64,000 nucleotides of DNA from Flavobacterium tiangeerense (lineage in GTDB: Bacteria > Bacteroidota > Bacteroidia > Flavobacteriales > Flavobacteriaceae): the NCBI RefSeq assembly GCF_007830355.1, contig NZ_VLKO01000004.1:62001-126000 (forward strand), in the 5' to 3' direction. Both the position numbers and the translations under genes were made by a program. The notes below the pieces were generated by a model. The model saw only the letters and a program-made list of their open reading frames with translations, had not been told where the DNA came from and did not search any database. Shown here piece by piece: positions 17,304 to 26,710 of the stretch. The stretch's first letter is position 1, and each line of letters opens with the position of its first letter.

Positions 17304-17855
17304 ATGAAAAAAATAATATACCAATTCCTGTTTTTTAAACTAATGGGTTGGAAAATAGTAGGCGGAATAGATCCTAATTTTAAAAAGTGCGTCATGATGG
17401 TTATGCCACACACCAGCGCGCATGATTTTTACTTGGGCATTTTTACAAGAGGAATTACAGGACTTGAAATGAATTGGGTAGGTAAAAAAGAGTTGTTTCG
17501 TTTTCCACTCGGAATTTATTTTAGATATATGGGCGGGGAACCACTGGATAGGAGTGGAGGATTGAACAAAGTGGATTCAATAGCTGCAATATTTGATAAA
17601 AAAGATACTTTTAGATTGGCTGTGGCACCAGAAGGGACTCGTAAAAAAGTAAGTGAATTAAAAACAGGATTTTATTATATCGCTTTAAAAGCTAATGTTC
17701 CTATTGTTCCAGTTTCGTTTGATTTTGGGAGAAAACAAGTTCATTTAGGTCAACCGCTAAATCCGTCGGGCAATATAGAACAAGACTTAACAATTCTGAA
17801 AGAACACTACAAAGGAGTCTTGGGTAAAATTCCCGAAAATGGAATTCAATTCTAA
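17304..17855 (+). CDS. 1-acyl-sn-glycerol-3-phosphate acyltransferase-like protein (PlsC family)
   Basis: The 183-residue protein has the acyltransferase catalytic HxxxxD motif as HTSAHD, an EGTRKK substrate-binding motif, and a VPIVPVSFDFG strand characteristic of PlsC-like enzymes. It is shorter than standard PlsC and has only one weak hydrophobic N-terminal patch. It would act at the cytoplasmic membrane on glycerolipids or related acceptors. A bidirectional terminator lies between it and the convergent XRE gene. Confidence 0.85.
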   Translation: MKKIIYQFLFFKLMGWKIVGGIDPNFKKCVMMVMPHTSAHDFYLGIFTRGITGLEMNWVGKKELFRFPLGIYFRYMGGEPLDRSGGLNKVDSIAAIFDKKDTFRLAVAPEGTRKKVSELKTGFYYIALKANVPIVPVSFDFGRKQVHLGQPLNPSGNIEQDLTILKEHYKGVLGKIPENGIQF

Positions 17856-17900
17856 AATTAAAATTTAGAAATTGATACAAGATTGAATGATCACAAAAGT

Positions 17901-17933
17901 AAATGCTTTTCTAGAGTTTCTGGAAAAGCATTT
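17901..17933. terminator. Bidirectional terminator between acyltransferase and XRE genes
   Basis: AAATGCTTTTC at 17901-17911 pairs with a GAAAAGCATTT arm ending at 17933, followed by T-rich sequence. It can serve both convergent genes. Confidence 0.75.
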
Positions 17934-18404
17934 TTATTTTGGAGTATATTGTTTAAAGGTTCCGTTTTTATAAAAAATCATGATCGTTTCAATTTCTTCC
18001 TGATCTGAATGAGTTGTATTTTTCGCAGGAAATGGAATTTCTGAAATTATATTAGGAATAGGAGGTATAAAGTCAGTAAACAAATCGGCAGTGGAACTAT
18101 TGCTTTTTATTTCAGTATCAAAATTGGAACTGTTTCTATTTTCTTTAATATTTAAATTATTTGTATCAACTTCTGACAATTTAGGAAAACTTCCTTTACC
18201 GTTTAGAATCCAATACAAATCAACTTCGGGAAAAACATCTAAAATTTTCAAGATAAAATCCAAACTTGGTTTGTTTCTTCCAGATAGGAGGTGTGACAAG
18301 CTAGAACGTTGTACACCTATTTTATCTGCAAATGAAGAGGCATTAAGTCCGTAATAATCCAATATAATTTCTAACCTTTTAATAAAATCTTCGATGTTTA
18401 CCAT
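17934..18404 (-). CDS. XRE-family helix-turn-helix transcriptional regulator
   Basis: The 156-residue protein has an N-terminal HTH of the Cro/CI type (residues about 5-62), with GVQRSSLSHLLSGRNKPSLDF as helices 2-3 (sequence split here only by naming) and a LDVFPEVDLYWILNGKGSFPK stretch that is very common in flavobacterial XRE proteins. The C-terminal half is low-complexity and Asn/Ser-rich. A TTTAC-N4-GTAAA inverted repeat overlaps its own start codon, suggesting autoregulation. It is divergent from an M14 carboxypeptidase gene, and the 310-bp gap holds more such repeats. Confidence 0.85.
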   Translation of the reverse strand: MVNIEDFIKRLEIILDYYGLNASSFADKIGVQRSSLSHLLSGRNKPSLDFILKILDVFPEVDLYWILNGKGSFPKLSEVDTNNLNIKENRNSSNFDTEIKSNSSTADLFTDFIPPIPNIISEIPFPAKNTTHSDQEEIETIMIFYKNGTFKQYTPK

Positions 18405-18701
18405 TGTAAATTATATTTTAATTACATCTATTTACAAATGTAACAAATATAAGTGAATAAACAGTAAATTAGGTCTAAAAAGAATTTAAAATTACCATTT
18501 GTATTAAAGTAACAGTACTTTAAAAACAATATAAGTGCTTAATAATAAGTATTTTAATAATCGTAAACTAAAGTTAATCCTTTTGTTTACAAATATCTCT
18601 TATAGGAGTCTTTTTTGAGAAACAAAAGTGTTTACAATATTAAAAATAATTGTTTTTTATTTGTTTACAATTGTAATTTTAAAGATGTTTACTTTTGTAA
18701 A
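18397..18701. promoter_or_regulatory. Divergent control region with four TTTAC-N4-GTAA inverted repeats
   Basis: Four sites of the form TTTAC-N4-GTAA are visible: 18397-18410 (N4 CATT, overlapping the XRE start), 18431-18444 (AAAT), 18664-18677 (AATT) and 18688-18701 (TTTT). Two flank each divergent gene. The last contains TACTTTTG at 18690-18697, a match to the -7 promoter element of the carboxypeptidase gene, so binding there would occlude the promoter. The middle of the region is AT-rich with further TTTACAA half sites. That the XRE protein binds them is inference. Confidence 0.55.
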
Positions 18702-18714
18702 TTAAATAGTAATT

Positions 18715-19869
18715 ATGAATTTAGAAGCTTTACATAGTCACAACCTAGTACAATCACTTAAAGGGAAATACATAACGCTTGATCATATTGAGCACATATT
18801 AGCTGATTTGAATACTTCAGATGAATTGGCAATTATCGGTAAGTCCGTTTTAGATAAACCTATTTATTCCTATACAATTGGTAAGGGTAAAATTAAAATT
18901 TTCCTTTGGTCACAAATGCACGGGAATGAAAGTACTACTACAAAAGCATTGCTTGATTTTTTGTGTTTTTTAAAGAGTGATAACATTTTAGCGACGCAAA
19001 TGCTAGATAGCATCACTTTTTTATGTTTACCGATGTTAAATCCTGATGGAGCGCAAGCGTACACTAGAGAAAATGCAAACGGTATTGATTTAAATAGAGA
19101 TTCTCAACTTTTATCTCAGCCAGAAAGTAATATTTTAAGACAAGTGTTTGACGATTTTAAGCCCGATTATTGTTTTAACCTACATGATCAAAGAACCATT
19201 TTTGGAGTTGCTGATAGTGGTCAGCCTGCTACATTGTCATTTTTAGCTCCCTCTTTTAACGAAGCGCGTGAAATTAATGAATGTAGGTTAAAAGCAATAT
19301 ACTTAATTGCTACTATTAATGAGGGAATGCAGCAGTTTTTGCCGGGTCGAATAGGTAGATTTGACGATTCCTTTAATATCAACTGCATTGGCGATACTTT
19401 TCAGTTTTTAGGAGTTCCTACACTTTTATTCGAAGCTGGTCATTTTCCTAACGACTATAAAAGAGAATTATCACGAAAATTTGTTTTCATGTCTTTTATT
19501 TTAGGTTTTAAAGCGCTAAGCGAAAACGATATAGTTAGCAATGGAATCGATAAATATTTGAATATTCCTCAAAATAAGGTCGTTTTTTATGATTTTATTT
19601 ATAAAAATGTCAAGATAAATTATGATGGTATTGAAAAAATAACGAATTTTGCAGCGCAATATAAAGAAGAAATTGTTGGTAATCAGCTGTTTTTTAATGC
19701 TTATTTTTCTAAAATAGACGAATTGGAAGATTATCATGGTCATTATGAGTATGATGCAAATGGTGCAAAATATTCTGACAACACAGGTTTTTTGCCTGTT
19801 TTGAATCAAAAAGCCGATTTTTATTTAGATAATAACATAAAATTTGTTAATGGAATGATAAATATTTAA
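18715..19869 (+). CDS. M14-family zinc carboxypeptidase-like protein, cytoplasmic
   Basis: The 384-residue protein has M14 metallocarboxypeptidase landmarks: HGNE at residues 69-72 (zinc ligands His69 and Glu72), PMLNPDGA and the substrate-binding NGIDLNRD around 107-129, third ligand His157 in FNLHDQ, and catalytic Glu240 in LLFEAGH. No signal peptide is present, so it probably acts inside the cell, perhaps on peptidoglycan-derived or other peptides. The C-terminal 120 residues do not match a domain I know. Its promoter contains putative XRE operators. Confidence 0.85.
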   Translation: MNLEALHSHNLVQSLKGKYITLDHIEHILADLNTSDELAIIGKSVLDKPIYSYTIGKGKIKIFLWSQMHGNESTTTKALLDFLCFLKSDNILATQMLDSITFLCLPMLNPDGAQAYTRENANGIDLNRDSQLLSQPESNILRQVFDDFKPDYCFNLHDQRTIFGVADSGQPATLSFLAPSFNEAREINECRLKAIYLIATINEGMQQFLPGRIGRFDDSFNINCIGDTFQFLGVPTLLFEAGHFPNDYKRELSRKFVFMSFILGFKALSENDIVSNGIDKYLNIPQNKVVFYDFIYKNVKINYDGIEKITNFAAQYKEEIVGNQLFFNAYFSKIDELEDYHGHYEYDANGAKYSDNTGFLPVLNQKADFYLDNNIKFVNGMINI

Positions 19870-19877
19870 TATTTTTG
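19870..19877 (+). promoter_or_regulatory. -7 promoter element (TATTTTTG) for the Lrp/AsnC gene
   Basis: TATTTTTG follows a TTG at 19844-19846 after a 23-bp spacer. It begins on the last base of the carboxypeptidase stop codon and would give the regulator gene its own transcript. Confidence 0.4.
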
Positions 19878-19945
19878 TCTTTTTATTGTTTTTATGTATA
19901 ATTTTATGCTTTGTTAAAGCAATTAATAATGTTAATTAGAGAGTT

Positions 19946-20425
19946 ATGAGTAAATTTCGTTTAGATGAAGTAGATCACCAAATTTTAGATATGTTGATAG
20001 ACAACACAAGAGTACCTTTTACAGATATCGCAAAGAAATTATTGATATCAGCAGGGACTGTTCATGTTAGGGTAAAAAAGATGGAGGATGCTGGGATAAT
20101 AATGGGTTCATCACTTGTTCTGGATTATGATAAATTAGGGTATTCATTTATTGCTTACGTAGGTGTTTTCTTGAATAATACTTCTCAAACAAAATTTGTT
20201 TTAGAGCGCATTAATGAAATTCCATTTGTAACCGTAGCATCTGTAACTACTGGTAAGTTTAATATTTTTTGTAAAATTAGAGCCAAAGACACTAAACATG
20301 CTAAGGATGTTATTTTTATGATTGATGATATTGATGGCGTTTACCGTACAGAAACGATGATTTCCCTTGAAGAAAGCATCAATGATAAAAAGCGCTTAAT
20401 GCATACCATATTCAAAAACATGTAA
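19946..20425 (+). CDS. Lrp/AsnC family transcriptional regulator
   Basis: The 159-residue protein has an N-terminal winged HTH (VDHQILDMLIDNTRVPFTDIA, with AKKLLISAGTVHVRVKKME as recognition region) and a C-terminal RAM ligand-binding domain (about residues 70-150). Such proteins respond to amino acids and often act on adjacent or metabolic genes. The effector is not predictable. It may respond to products of the upstream carboxypeptidase, but this is only positional inference. A terminator follows. Confidence 0.92.
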   Translation: MSKFRLDEVDHQILDMLIDNTRVPFTDIAKKLLISAGTVHVRVKKMEDAGIIMGSSLVLDYDKLGYSFIAYVGVFLNNTSQTKFVLERINEIPFVTVASVTTGKFNIFCKIRAKDTKHAKDVIFMIDDIDGVYRTETMISLEESINDKKRLMHTIFKNM

Positions 20426-20451
20426 TTCTTGAATGCGCTGTAATTAAATAC

Positions 20452-20481
20452 AACCTCAAGTTTATTCTTGGGGTTTTTTTT
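20452..20481 (+). terminator. Rho-independent terminator after the Lrp/AsnC gene
   Basis: CCTCAAG pairs with CTTGGGG (one wobble) around a 6-nt loop and is followed by a run of eight T. Confidence 0.85.
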
Positions 20482-20512
20482 ATGAAAATTAACTAAACCA
20501 ACTACACAAACT

Positions 20513-23098
20513 ATGTATACTTTACCCAAAATAGAACGTTTTAATCAAGATGTTTTATCTAAATACCATATTTATAATAGTGTTTTTATAACACTACCTT
20601 TTCACTCTATAGATAATACAGGTGCTTTATTACCGCTTTTTACAGATATCTGTGATACTGGGTTTAAAAAACAAGAAACTCCTAAAGAAATTGTTGATTT
20701 CTTTTCAGAAAGGTATTTGCACAACGCAACAGAGCAAGAGAAAATTGACATTATGTTTCGTTTTATTCAATACATCGAACGACAAATAGTGCTTTTTGAT
20801 GCCATTGAAGACGCTGCATTTCCGGTTGTGAACAACATGGAGGGAATTGGTTCTTTGCGAGATATCAAGGAAAAGTCCGACGCGAAAGACAATGAGGATG
20901 ATTTAATTGAATTGTTGGAAAATTTCAATGTTAGAACAGTTTTAACGGCTCATCCTACTCAATTTTATCCTGGAGCAGTTCTTGGAATTATTAATGATCT
21001 TACAGAAGCCATTCGTAAAAATGATCTTCTTGATATCAAACAGTTATTAGCGCAATTAGGTAAAACTCCTTTTATTCAAAAAGATAAACCTAGTCCATTT
21101 GATGAAGCTGTGAGTTTGATTTGGTTTCTTGAAAACGTTTTTTATCAAACCTCTGGAGAGATTGTTCAGTACTTGCAAAAAAATATTTTCAATTCCTTAT
21201 CCATAAAAAATCCTTTAATAAAATTAGGGTTTTGGCCAGGAGGTGACCGCGATGGCAATCCGTTTGTAACTACTGAGATTACTTTGAAGGTCGCTGAACG
21301 TCTAAGAACCTCTATTTTAAAATGTTATTACATCGAAATAAGAAATTTGAAAAGAAAGTTAACGTTCTCTGGTGTAGATACTTTGATTACGGAACTTGAA
21401 CAAAAACTATATCGTTCTGTTTTTTATTCAAAAGGGGATATTTTTATAACTCTTGAAGATTTCAACACTCAATTATTAAAAATAAAACAAATTATTATTG
21501 AGCAGCACCAATCTTTATATTTGGACGAATTAGATGCTTTGCTAATTAAGTTGAACTTATTTGGTTTTCATTTTGCTACGTTAGACATTAGGCAAAACAG
21601 TAAAATTCATGATGCTGTTTTTAGTGATATCGTTGATCACTTTCACCGAATAGAATCGACTATTTTTCCAAAAAACTACAAGAATCTTTCTGAGACTGAA
21701 AAGATTTCAGCTTTGGAAACTATCAAAGGAAATGTAGACCCAAAAATATTTCAAAATGAAATTACCCAATCTACGTTAGAATCTATTAATGCTATTCGTA
21801 TTATACAATCAAATAATGGTGAATTTGGAGCAAATCGTTATATCATTAGTAATAATGAAAGTGCGCTGAATGTTTTAGAAACTTTGGCAATGTTTCGATT
21901 AAGTAACTGGGAAAATCCTTCTGTTGATATTGTTCCTCTTTTTGAATCAGTTGATGATTTGCAAAATGCTGATGTAATAATGGAAAAATTATATACTAAT
22001 ACCATTTATGCTGAGCATTTGAAAAACAGGAGCAATAAGCAAACTATTATGCTAGGTTTTTCTGACGGGACTAAAGACGGTGGGTATTTAATGGCAAATT
22101 GGAGTATTTATAAAGCGAAGGAAATGCTTACTGAGATTTCGAGAAAATACAACATTAAAGTAATTTTCTTTGACGGTAGAGGCGGACCTCCAGCTCGTGG
22201 TGGAGGAAAAACGCATAAGTTTTACGCTTCATTAGGACCAAATATTGAGAACAATGAAATTCAAGTTACTGTTCAAGGTCAGACAATTAGTTCTAATTTT
22301 GGAACCTTAGACTCTTGTCGATACAATCTAGAAAACTTATTGAGTGCCGGAGTGAGTAATCAAGTTTTTGATAAAAATCAGAACGAATTATCCATTAGTG
22401 ATAAGGATATTCTAAATCAGTTGGCAAATTTGGGTTACGATAAATATTTAAGTTTTAAAAATCATCCTCATTTTATTCCTTATTTGGAAGAAATGAGTAC
22501 GCTTAAATATTATGCTAAGACTAATATAGGGAGTCGACCTGCAAAGAGAAGTAAGTCAGCTCAATTAGATTTTGCAGATTTACGTGCAATTCCGTTTGTA
22601 GGTTCTTGGAGTCAATTAAAGCAGAATGTACCTGGTTTTTTTGGAGTAGGTACAGCCTTAAAATACTTTGAAGATTCAAATCAGTGGGATAAAGTACAAG
22701 ATTTATATGATAATTCGTTGTTCTTTAAAACATTGCTTGAAAACAGTATGATGTCACTGGCAAAATCATTTTTCCCTTTGACCGCTTACATGAAAAAAGA
22801 TCCTAAATTTGGTCCTTTTTGGCAAATTATATATGATGAATTTTTAGAGACAAAACGATTATTATTAAAAATTGCTGGTCATAAAGAGTTGATGGAGAAT
22901 TACCCTGATGGTAAAGCATCAATTCAAATAAGAGAACGTATTGTACTGCCATTGTTGACAATACAGCAATATGCATTATTAAGAATTAATGAATTGAATA
23001 AAGAATCGCAACCAGACGAAGCCTTAATAAAAGTATATGAGAAAATAGTAACCCGTTCTTTATTTGGAAATACAAACGCTAGTAGAAACTCAGCTTAA
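20513..23098 (+). CDS. ppc: Phosphoenolpyruvate carboxylase
   Basis: The 861-residue protein has the family motifs: VLTAHPTQFYPG with catalytic His, GGDRDGNPFVT, FDGRGGPPARGGGK (the flexible glycine-rich catalytic loop) and MLGFSDGTKDGGY. It forms oxaloacetate from phosphoenolpyruvate and bicarbonate and so replenishes the TCA cycle. The N-terminus differs from the enterobacterial type, as is usual for Bacteroidota enzymes. It is followed 11 bp later by a DinB-family gene. Confidence 0.95.
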   Translation: MYTLPKIERFNQDVLSKYHIYNSVFITLPFHSIDNTGALLPLFTDICDTGFKKQETPKEIVDFFSERYLHNATEQEKIDIMFRFIQYIERQIVLFDAIEDAAFPVVNNMEGIGSLRDIKEKSDAKDNEDDLIELLENFNVRTVLTAHPTQFYPGAVLGIINDLTEAIRKNDLLDIKQLLAQLGKTPFIQKDKPSPFDEAVSLIWFLENVFYQTSGEIVQYLQKNIFNSLSIKNPLIKLGFWPGGDRDGNPFVTTEITLKVAERLRTSILKCYYIEIRNLKRKLTFSGVDTLITELEQKLYRSVFYSKGDIFITLEDFNTQLLKIKQIIIEQHQSLYLDELDALLIKLNLFGFHFATLDIRQNSKIHDAVFSDIVDHFHRIESTIFPKNYKNLSETEKISALETIKGNVDPKIFQNEITQSTLESINAIRIIQSNNGEFGANRYIISNNESALNVLETLAMFRLSNWENPSVDIVPLFESVDDLQNADVIMEKLYTNTIYAEHLKNRSNKQTIMLGFSDGTKDGGYLMANWSIYKAKEMLTEISRKYNIKVIFFDGRGGPPARGGGKTHKFYASLGPNIENNEIQVTVQGQTISSNFGTLDSCRYNLENLLSAGVSNQVFDKNQNELSISDKDILNQLANLGYDKYLSFKNHPHFIPYLEEMSTLKYYAKTNIGSRPAKRSKSAQLDFADLRAIPFVGSWSQLKQNVPGFFGVGTALKYFEDSNQWDKVQDLYDNSLFFKTLLENSMMSLAKSFFPLTAYMKKDPKFGPFWQIIYDEFLETKRLLLKIAGHKELMENYPDGKASIQIRERIVLPLLTIQQYALLRINELNKESQPDEALIKVYEKIVTRSLFGNTNASRNSA

Positions 23099-23109
23099 AC
23101 AACACAGAT

Positions 23110-23625
23110 ATGAAATCAACACAATTACCAATTAATGAATATGCAGCCTTTTATGCTCCATACATACAAGCCTTAGGAGAGGTAGATCTTATTGAAGAAT
23201 TAGAAATTTCATTACATGACTTTATTAAATTTGTTCAAAACATTCCTATGGATAAGTTTGACTACAGGTATGCTGATGGGAAATGGGATATAAAGGAAAT
23301 TATTCAGCATGTAATTGATACGGAACGAATTTTTGCTTACAGAGCATTACGAATCTCTAGAAACGATCAAACGCCTTTGCCTGGTTTTGATGAAAACACC
23401 TATGTTATCAATACTGAGGCCACCAAAAGAAGCATTCAAGAATTACTTACAGAATTATCTGCAGTACGCCATTCTAATTTATTGTTTTTTAAAAGCTTAA
23501 GTTCAGATCAATTTCAAAGAATTGGAACTGCATCCAATTCAGCAATATCAGTTAGAGCAATTGGATTCATTATGATTGGTCATCAAAAACACCATCAAAA
23601 AGTTTTCGAAGAAAGATATTTATAG
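23110..23625 (+). CDS. DinB-family putative metal-dependent protein
   Basis: The 171-residue protein has a four-helix bundle with the DinB metal-site pattern: His in IIQHVIDTERIFAYRAL and the HxxxH-like GHQKHHQKVF at the C-terminus. Relatives include thiol transferases (bacillithiol or mycothiol dependent) and proteins of unknown function. Its position 11 bp after ppc suggests cotranscription but no functional link. The end converges on a DNA glycosylase gene. Confidence 0.85.
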   Translation: MKSTQLPINEYAAFYAPYIQALGEVDLIEELEISLHDFIKFVQNIPMDKFDYRYADGKWDIKEIIQHVIDTERIFAYRALRISRNDQTPLPGFDENTYVINTEATKRSIQELLTELSAVRHSNLLFFKSLSSDQFQRIGTASNSAISVRAIGFIMIGHQKHHQKVFEERYL

Positions 23626-23629
23626 AATT

Positions 23630-24103
23630 TCAAAAACCTGTTGACCAAATTTTAAGCTTATTATCAAACGACATAGTATTTGCAGGACTTGTAGAAGGCA
23701 TCACATAATAGGTGATGTCTTTTATTTGTCCAAATTTCTTCAAAAAGTACTTATGACTCTCTTTTCCGTTGAATACAATTGTTTTTATGGATGGAAATTG
23801 TGCAAATAAGGTTTCAAAATCATTTATTTCGTGATTCTTTATATGAACATCCAAACTTCCGTTTCTATCACAACTTTTTAAAACATCCCAAAGCCCAATG
23901 TTATTTGCTTGAAGCACTTGTATTTTTAGTTCAAATTCTTCAGTTGCAGGAAAACTATCTAATAGCGTAAACATTATTTTCCAAAAATGATTTCTTTGAT
24001 GCGCATAATATTCTTGCTTTTCTAATGACGCAATTCCAGGCATAGTTCCTAAAATTAAAATTTTAGTTTGTGCATTTACAAAAGGTGGGAATGAATGAAT
24101 CAT
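23630..24103 (-). CDS. DNA-deoxyinosine (hypoxanthine) glycosylase, UDG family 6
   Basis: The 157-residue protein belongs to the uracil-DNA glycosylase superfamily. ILILGTMPGIASLEKQEYY is the motif 1 region, in which family 6 enzymes have no catalytic Asp after GTMPG and instead use a nearby Asn. YAHQRNHFWKIM and a late VMPSTSPAN motif complete the fold. Known family 6 members excise hypoxanthine from deaminated adenine. It is 8 bp downstream of recQ on the same strand, so the two are likely one DNA-repair operon. Confidence 0.88.
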   Translation of the reverse strand: MIHSFPPFVNAQTKILILGTMPGIASLEKQEYYAHQRNHFWKIMFTLLDSFPATEEFELKIQVLQANNIGLWDVLKSCDRNGSLDVHIKNHEINDFETLFAQFPSIKTIVFNGKESHKYFLKKFGQIKDITYYVMPSTSPANTMSFDNKLKIWSTGF

Positions 24104-24111
24104 ATTAAATT

Positions 24112-26223
24112 TTAAAGTACTGAATTTTCTTTTTCTAAAATTGCCAATCCTAATCTGATTTTTCCGTAATCTAGTTTTTCTTCAAAGTAATCAAAATAAG
24201 GTTTCAATGTACTTGGTGCTTCTAGTTTCGTTTTGGCCACGGCAATTTCTATAACTTCATCATCAGATATAAATGGAGTTAAATCAATTTCCTTACCGTC
24301 AATAAAAAGTTTTGCAAGATGGGACATAATTGTACTTAAACCCAGTTTTCTTTTTTGTGCAATTTCTTCAACTGATAATCCTTGTTGGTATAGATCAAAA
24401 GTTTCTCTGTATGTTGTTGCCTCTTTTTTCTTTTTAACCCCTTTGACTTTTTGAAAATCAAGTATAGCTTGAATAAAGGCAACTCCGTATTTTTCTAATT
24501 TAGCTTTACCAACGCCATCTATGGCTAGTAATTCATTTTCACTAGTAGGCCTTTCGGTTTCCATTTGGCGTAAAGCTGCATCACTAAAAATCACATAGGC
24601 TGGAACTGATTCTTCTTTAGAAATTTCGTAGCGCAATTTCCTTAAATTTTCAAAAAGAGAATTTGCTACAGTTTTGCTTTTACTTACTTTAGTTTCTTGC
24701 TTCTCTACATTTATTTTTTGAACAGCAGTTAATTGTACCTTTTCATTATCGAATAATACTTTTTTTGCTAAAGTGGTAAGTCTAATCTTGTTCTGCTTAT
24801 GAAATGCAATTTCACAATATCCCAAATTGATTAGCTGAATTAAGTATTGGTTCCAATCGTACCAAGATTGGTCAGAACCCACACCATAGGTTTTCAAATT
24901 TTGGTATTCTTTTTCAAAAATATAAGCATTTTTGGATCCTCTTAAAAAATCAATAATTACGGGTAAAGGCTCTAATTCTTGCAATCGAACTATAGCAGAA
25001 AGTGCTTTTTGAGCCAGAACAGTTCCGTCAAAAAATAATGGTGGATTTTTACAAATATCACAATTTCCACAATTTTCGGATACTAATTCTCCAAAATAGG
25101 ATAAGAGGATTTTTCTTCGGCAACTGAGTGCATCAGCATATTGCTTCATACGCTCCAGTTTTGCCAATTGTACTTCAGCGTTTAATCCTTGTGATGCAAA
25201 TTTTTGAAGCTGAATAACGTCTCCGTAACTTTCAAACATAACTGTTTCAGATGGCAAACCATCTCTTCCTGCACGACCAATTTCTTGATAATATCCTTCA
25301 ATATTTTTAGGTAAATTGTAGTGAATAACCCAGCGAACATTTGATTTGTCAATACCCATACCAAATGCAACAGTAGCGCAAATGATATTGCAATCATCAT
25401 TTATAAATTCATCTTGCGTTTTAGAACGAACGGAGCTATCTAAACCTGCATGATAAGCTTTAGCATGAATACCGTTTTTTTGAAGTTTTTCCGCCAGTTC
25501 CTCAGTTGTTTTCCTGCTCAAGCAGTAAATTATTCCGGCTTCATTTGGTTTATCTTGAATAAATTCTATTATTTGCTGCACCCGATCAAGTGCGGGACGA
25601 ACCTCTAAACTTAAATTTTTTCTGTCAAAAGAAGCTACAAATAACTGAGGATTTTTTAAATTCAACTGATTGCTAATGTCTTTTCGAGTTGCTTTATCAG
25701 CCGTGGCGGTCAAGGCCAAAATAGGAGTGGACGGAAACCTGTTTTTTAAATAACCCAAATTAGTATAAGCAGGTCTAAAGTCATGCCCCCACGATGAAAT
25801 ACAATGAGCTTCATCAATCGCAATCAAACTAATAGTTAAAGTATTAAAGAGATTGTCTAAAAAAGACAAGCTTTCAGGTGCAACATAAACTAGTTTAATA
25901 GTATTTGATTGTAAACGTTCTGTATAAAAATTCCTTTCACTTTCTGTTTGACTGCTATTGATAAAGCAAGCTTCAATTCCATTAGCTCTTAAACTGTCCA
26001 CTTGATCTTTCATCAAAGCGATCAAAGGTGATATAACGATTGTAATCCCCGGAAAAAGTAGCGCCGGTAATTGAAAACAAATAGATTTTCCGCCACCTGT
26101 AGGCATAATGGCAAGTGTATCTTGTCCTGAAAGAATGCTATTAATTATGTCTTCTTGATTAGGTCTAAATTTTTCAAATCCAAAATTTTCTTTCAATTTG
26201 GCGTGTAAAATTTCTTGAGTCAT
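24112..26223 (-). CDS. recQ: ATP-dependent DNA helicase RecQ
   Basis: The 703-residue protein has a DEAH-type helicase core (MPTGGGKSICFQLPAL Walker A; AIDEAHCISSWGHDFRP Walker B and aromatic-rich loop), a helicase C domain ending in QEIGRAGRDG, and a zinc-binding subdomain with CRRK, CGNC and CKN cysteines. An RQC wing and an HRDC domain (about residues 520-600) follow. The C-terminal 100 residues form an extra helical segment containing a winged-helix-like repeat motif. It unwinds 3'-tailed DNA in recombination and repair. Confidence 0.95.
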   Translation of the reverse strand: MTQEILHAKLKENFGFEKFRPNQEDIINSILSGQDTLAIMPTGGGKSICFQLPALLFPGITIVISPLIALMKDQVDSLRANGIEACFINSSQTESERNFYTERLQSNTIKLVYVAPESLSFLDNLFNTLTISLIAIDEAHCISSWGHDFRPAYTNLGYLKNRFPSTPILALTATADKATRKDISNQLNLKNPQLFVASFDRKNLSLEVRPALDRVQQIIEFIQDKPNEAGIIYCLSRKTTEELAEKLQKNGIHAKAYHAGLDSSVRSKTQDEFINDDCNIICATVAFGMGIDKSNVRWVIHYNLPKNIEGYYQEIGRAGRDGLPSETVMFESYGDVIQLQKFASQGLNAEVQLAKLERMKQYADALSCRRKILLSYFGELVSENCGNCDICKNPPLFFDGTVLAQKALSAIVRLQELEPLPVIIDFLRGSKNAYIFEKEYQNLKTYGVGSDQSWYDWNQYLIQLINLGYCEIAFHKQNKIRLTTLAKKVLFDNEKVQLTAVQKINVEKQETKVSKSKTVANSLFENLRKLRYEISKEESVPAYVIFSDAALRQMETERPTSENELLAIDGVGKAKLEKYGVAFIQAILDFQKVKGVKKKKEATTYRETFDLYQQGLSVEEIAQKRKLGLSTIMSHLAKLFIDGKEIDLTPFISDDEVIEIAVAKTKLEAPSTLKPYFDYFEEKLDYGKIRLGLAILEKENSVL

Positions 26224-26245
26224 GGTTGGTTTTACCTATTTATAC

Positions 26246-26279
26246 AAAAAAGGAACTCGTTTTAGGAGTTCCTTTTTTT
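26246..26279 (-). terminator. Rho-independent terminator of the polyamine operon
   Basis: A stem GGAACTC/GAGTTCC with flanking A-run and T-run and a 7-nt loop lies between the recQ start and the stop of the acidic-tail gene. Orientation fits the end of the minus-strand speA operon. Confidence 0.8.
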
Positions 26280-26296
26280 ATTATTTTAAAAACTAA

Positions 26297-26701
26297 TTAA
26301 TCTTCGTCTTCGTCATCTTCATCTTCATCAGAAAAATCTCTGTCATTATCATCTTCGTCATCTTCATCATCACCAGAATCTGTATCAGGTTTATCGATAG
26401 CTTCGTCTTCATCATCATCGATATCATCATCTAGATCTAAGCCTTTGATTGGTTCTACTACATCATCTAAGATAATTTCATCATCTTCGTCATAGTTCTC
26501 AATTCTATCAGCTAGTTTAGTACTTACTTTTACTAAATAAATTGTATCTTCAGTTCTAACTTCTACTGCTTCAACTAATTCATTTTTTGCGTTTCTAAAA
26601 CTAATAATGTTTGAATCATCATAACCATCTGGAAATTTATCAACAAGAAGGTTTAAAATTTCATTGGTAAGTTTTGCGTAATCAACAATTACTCTTTTCA
26701 T
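26297..26701 (-). CDS. Hypothetical protein with long acidic C-terminal tail
   Basis: This 134-residue protein has an N-terminal ordered domain of about 75 residues (MKRVIVDYAKLTNEILNLL to VSTKLADR) and then an Asp/Glu tail of about 55 residues. Some database entries for similar proteins carry unrelated names such as DNA primase. I see no primase motif and do not use that name. It is 9 bp downstream of the deoxyhypusine-synthase-like gene and ends the operon at a terminator. The tail could bind polyamines or basic proteins, but this is speculation from charge alone. Confidence 0.8.
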   Translation of the reverse strand: MKRVIVDYAKLTNEILNLLVDKFPDGYDDSNIISFRNAKNELVEAVEVRTEDTIYLVKVSTKLADRIENYDEDDEIILDDVVEPIKGLDLDDDIDDDEDEAIDKPDTDSGDDEDDEDDNDRDFSDEDEDDEDED

Positions 26702-26710
26702 AAATGTATA

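Noticed and set aside
26297..26701. Annotation of the acidic-tail protein as DNA primase
   Set aside because: No primase zinc finger or TOPRIM motif is present. The name would rest only on misannotation.
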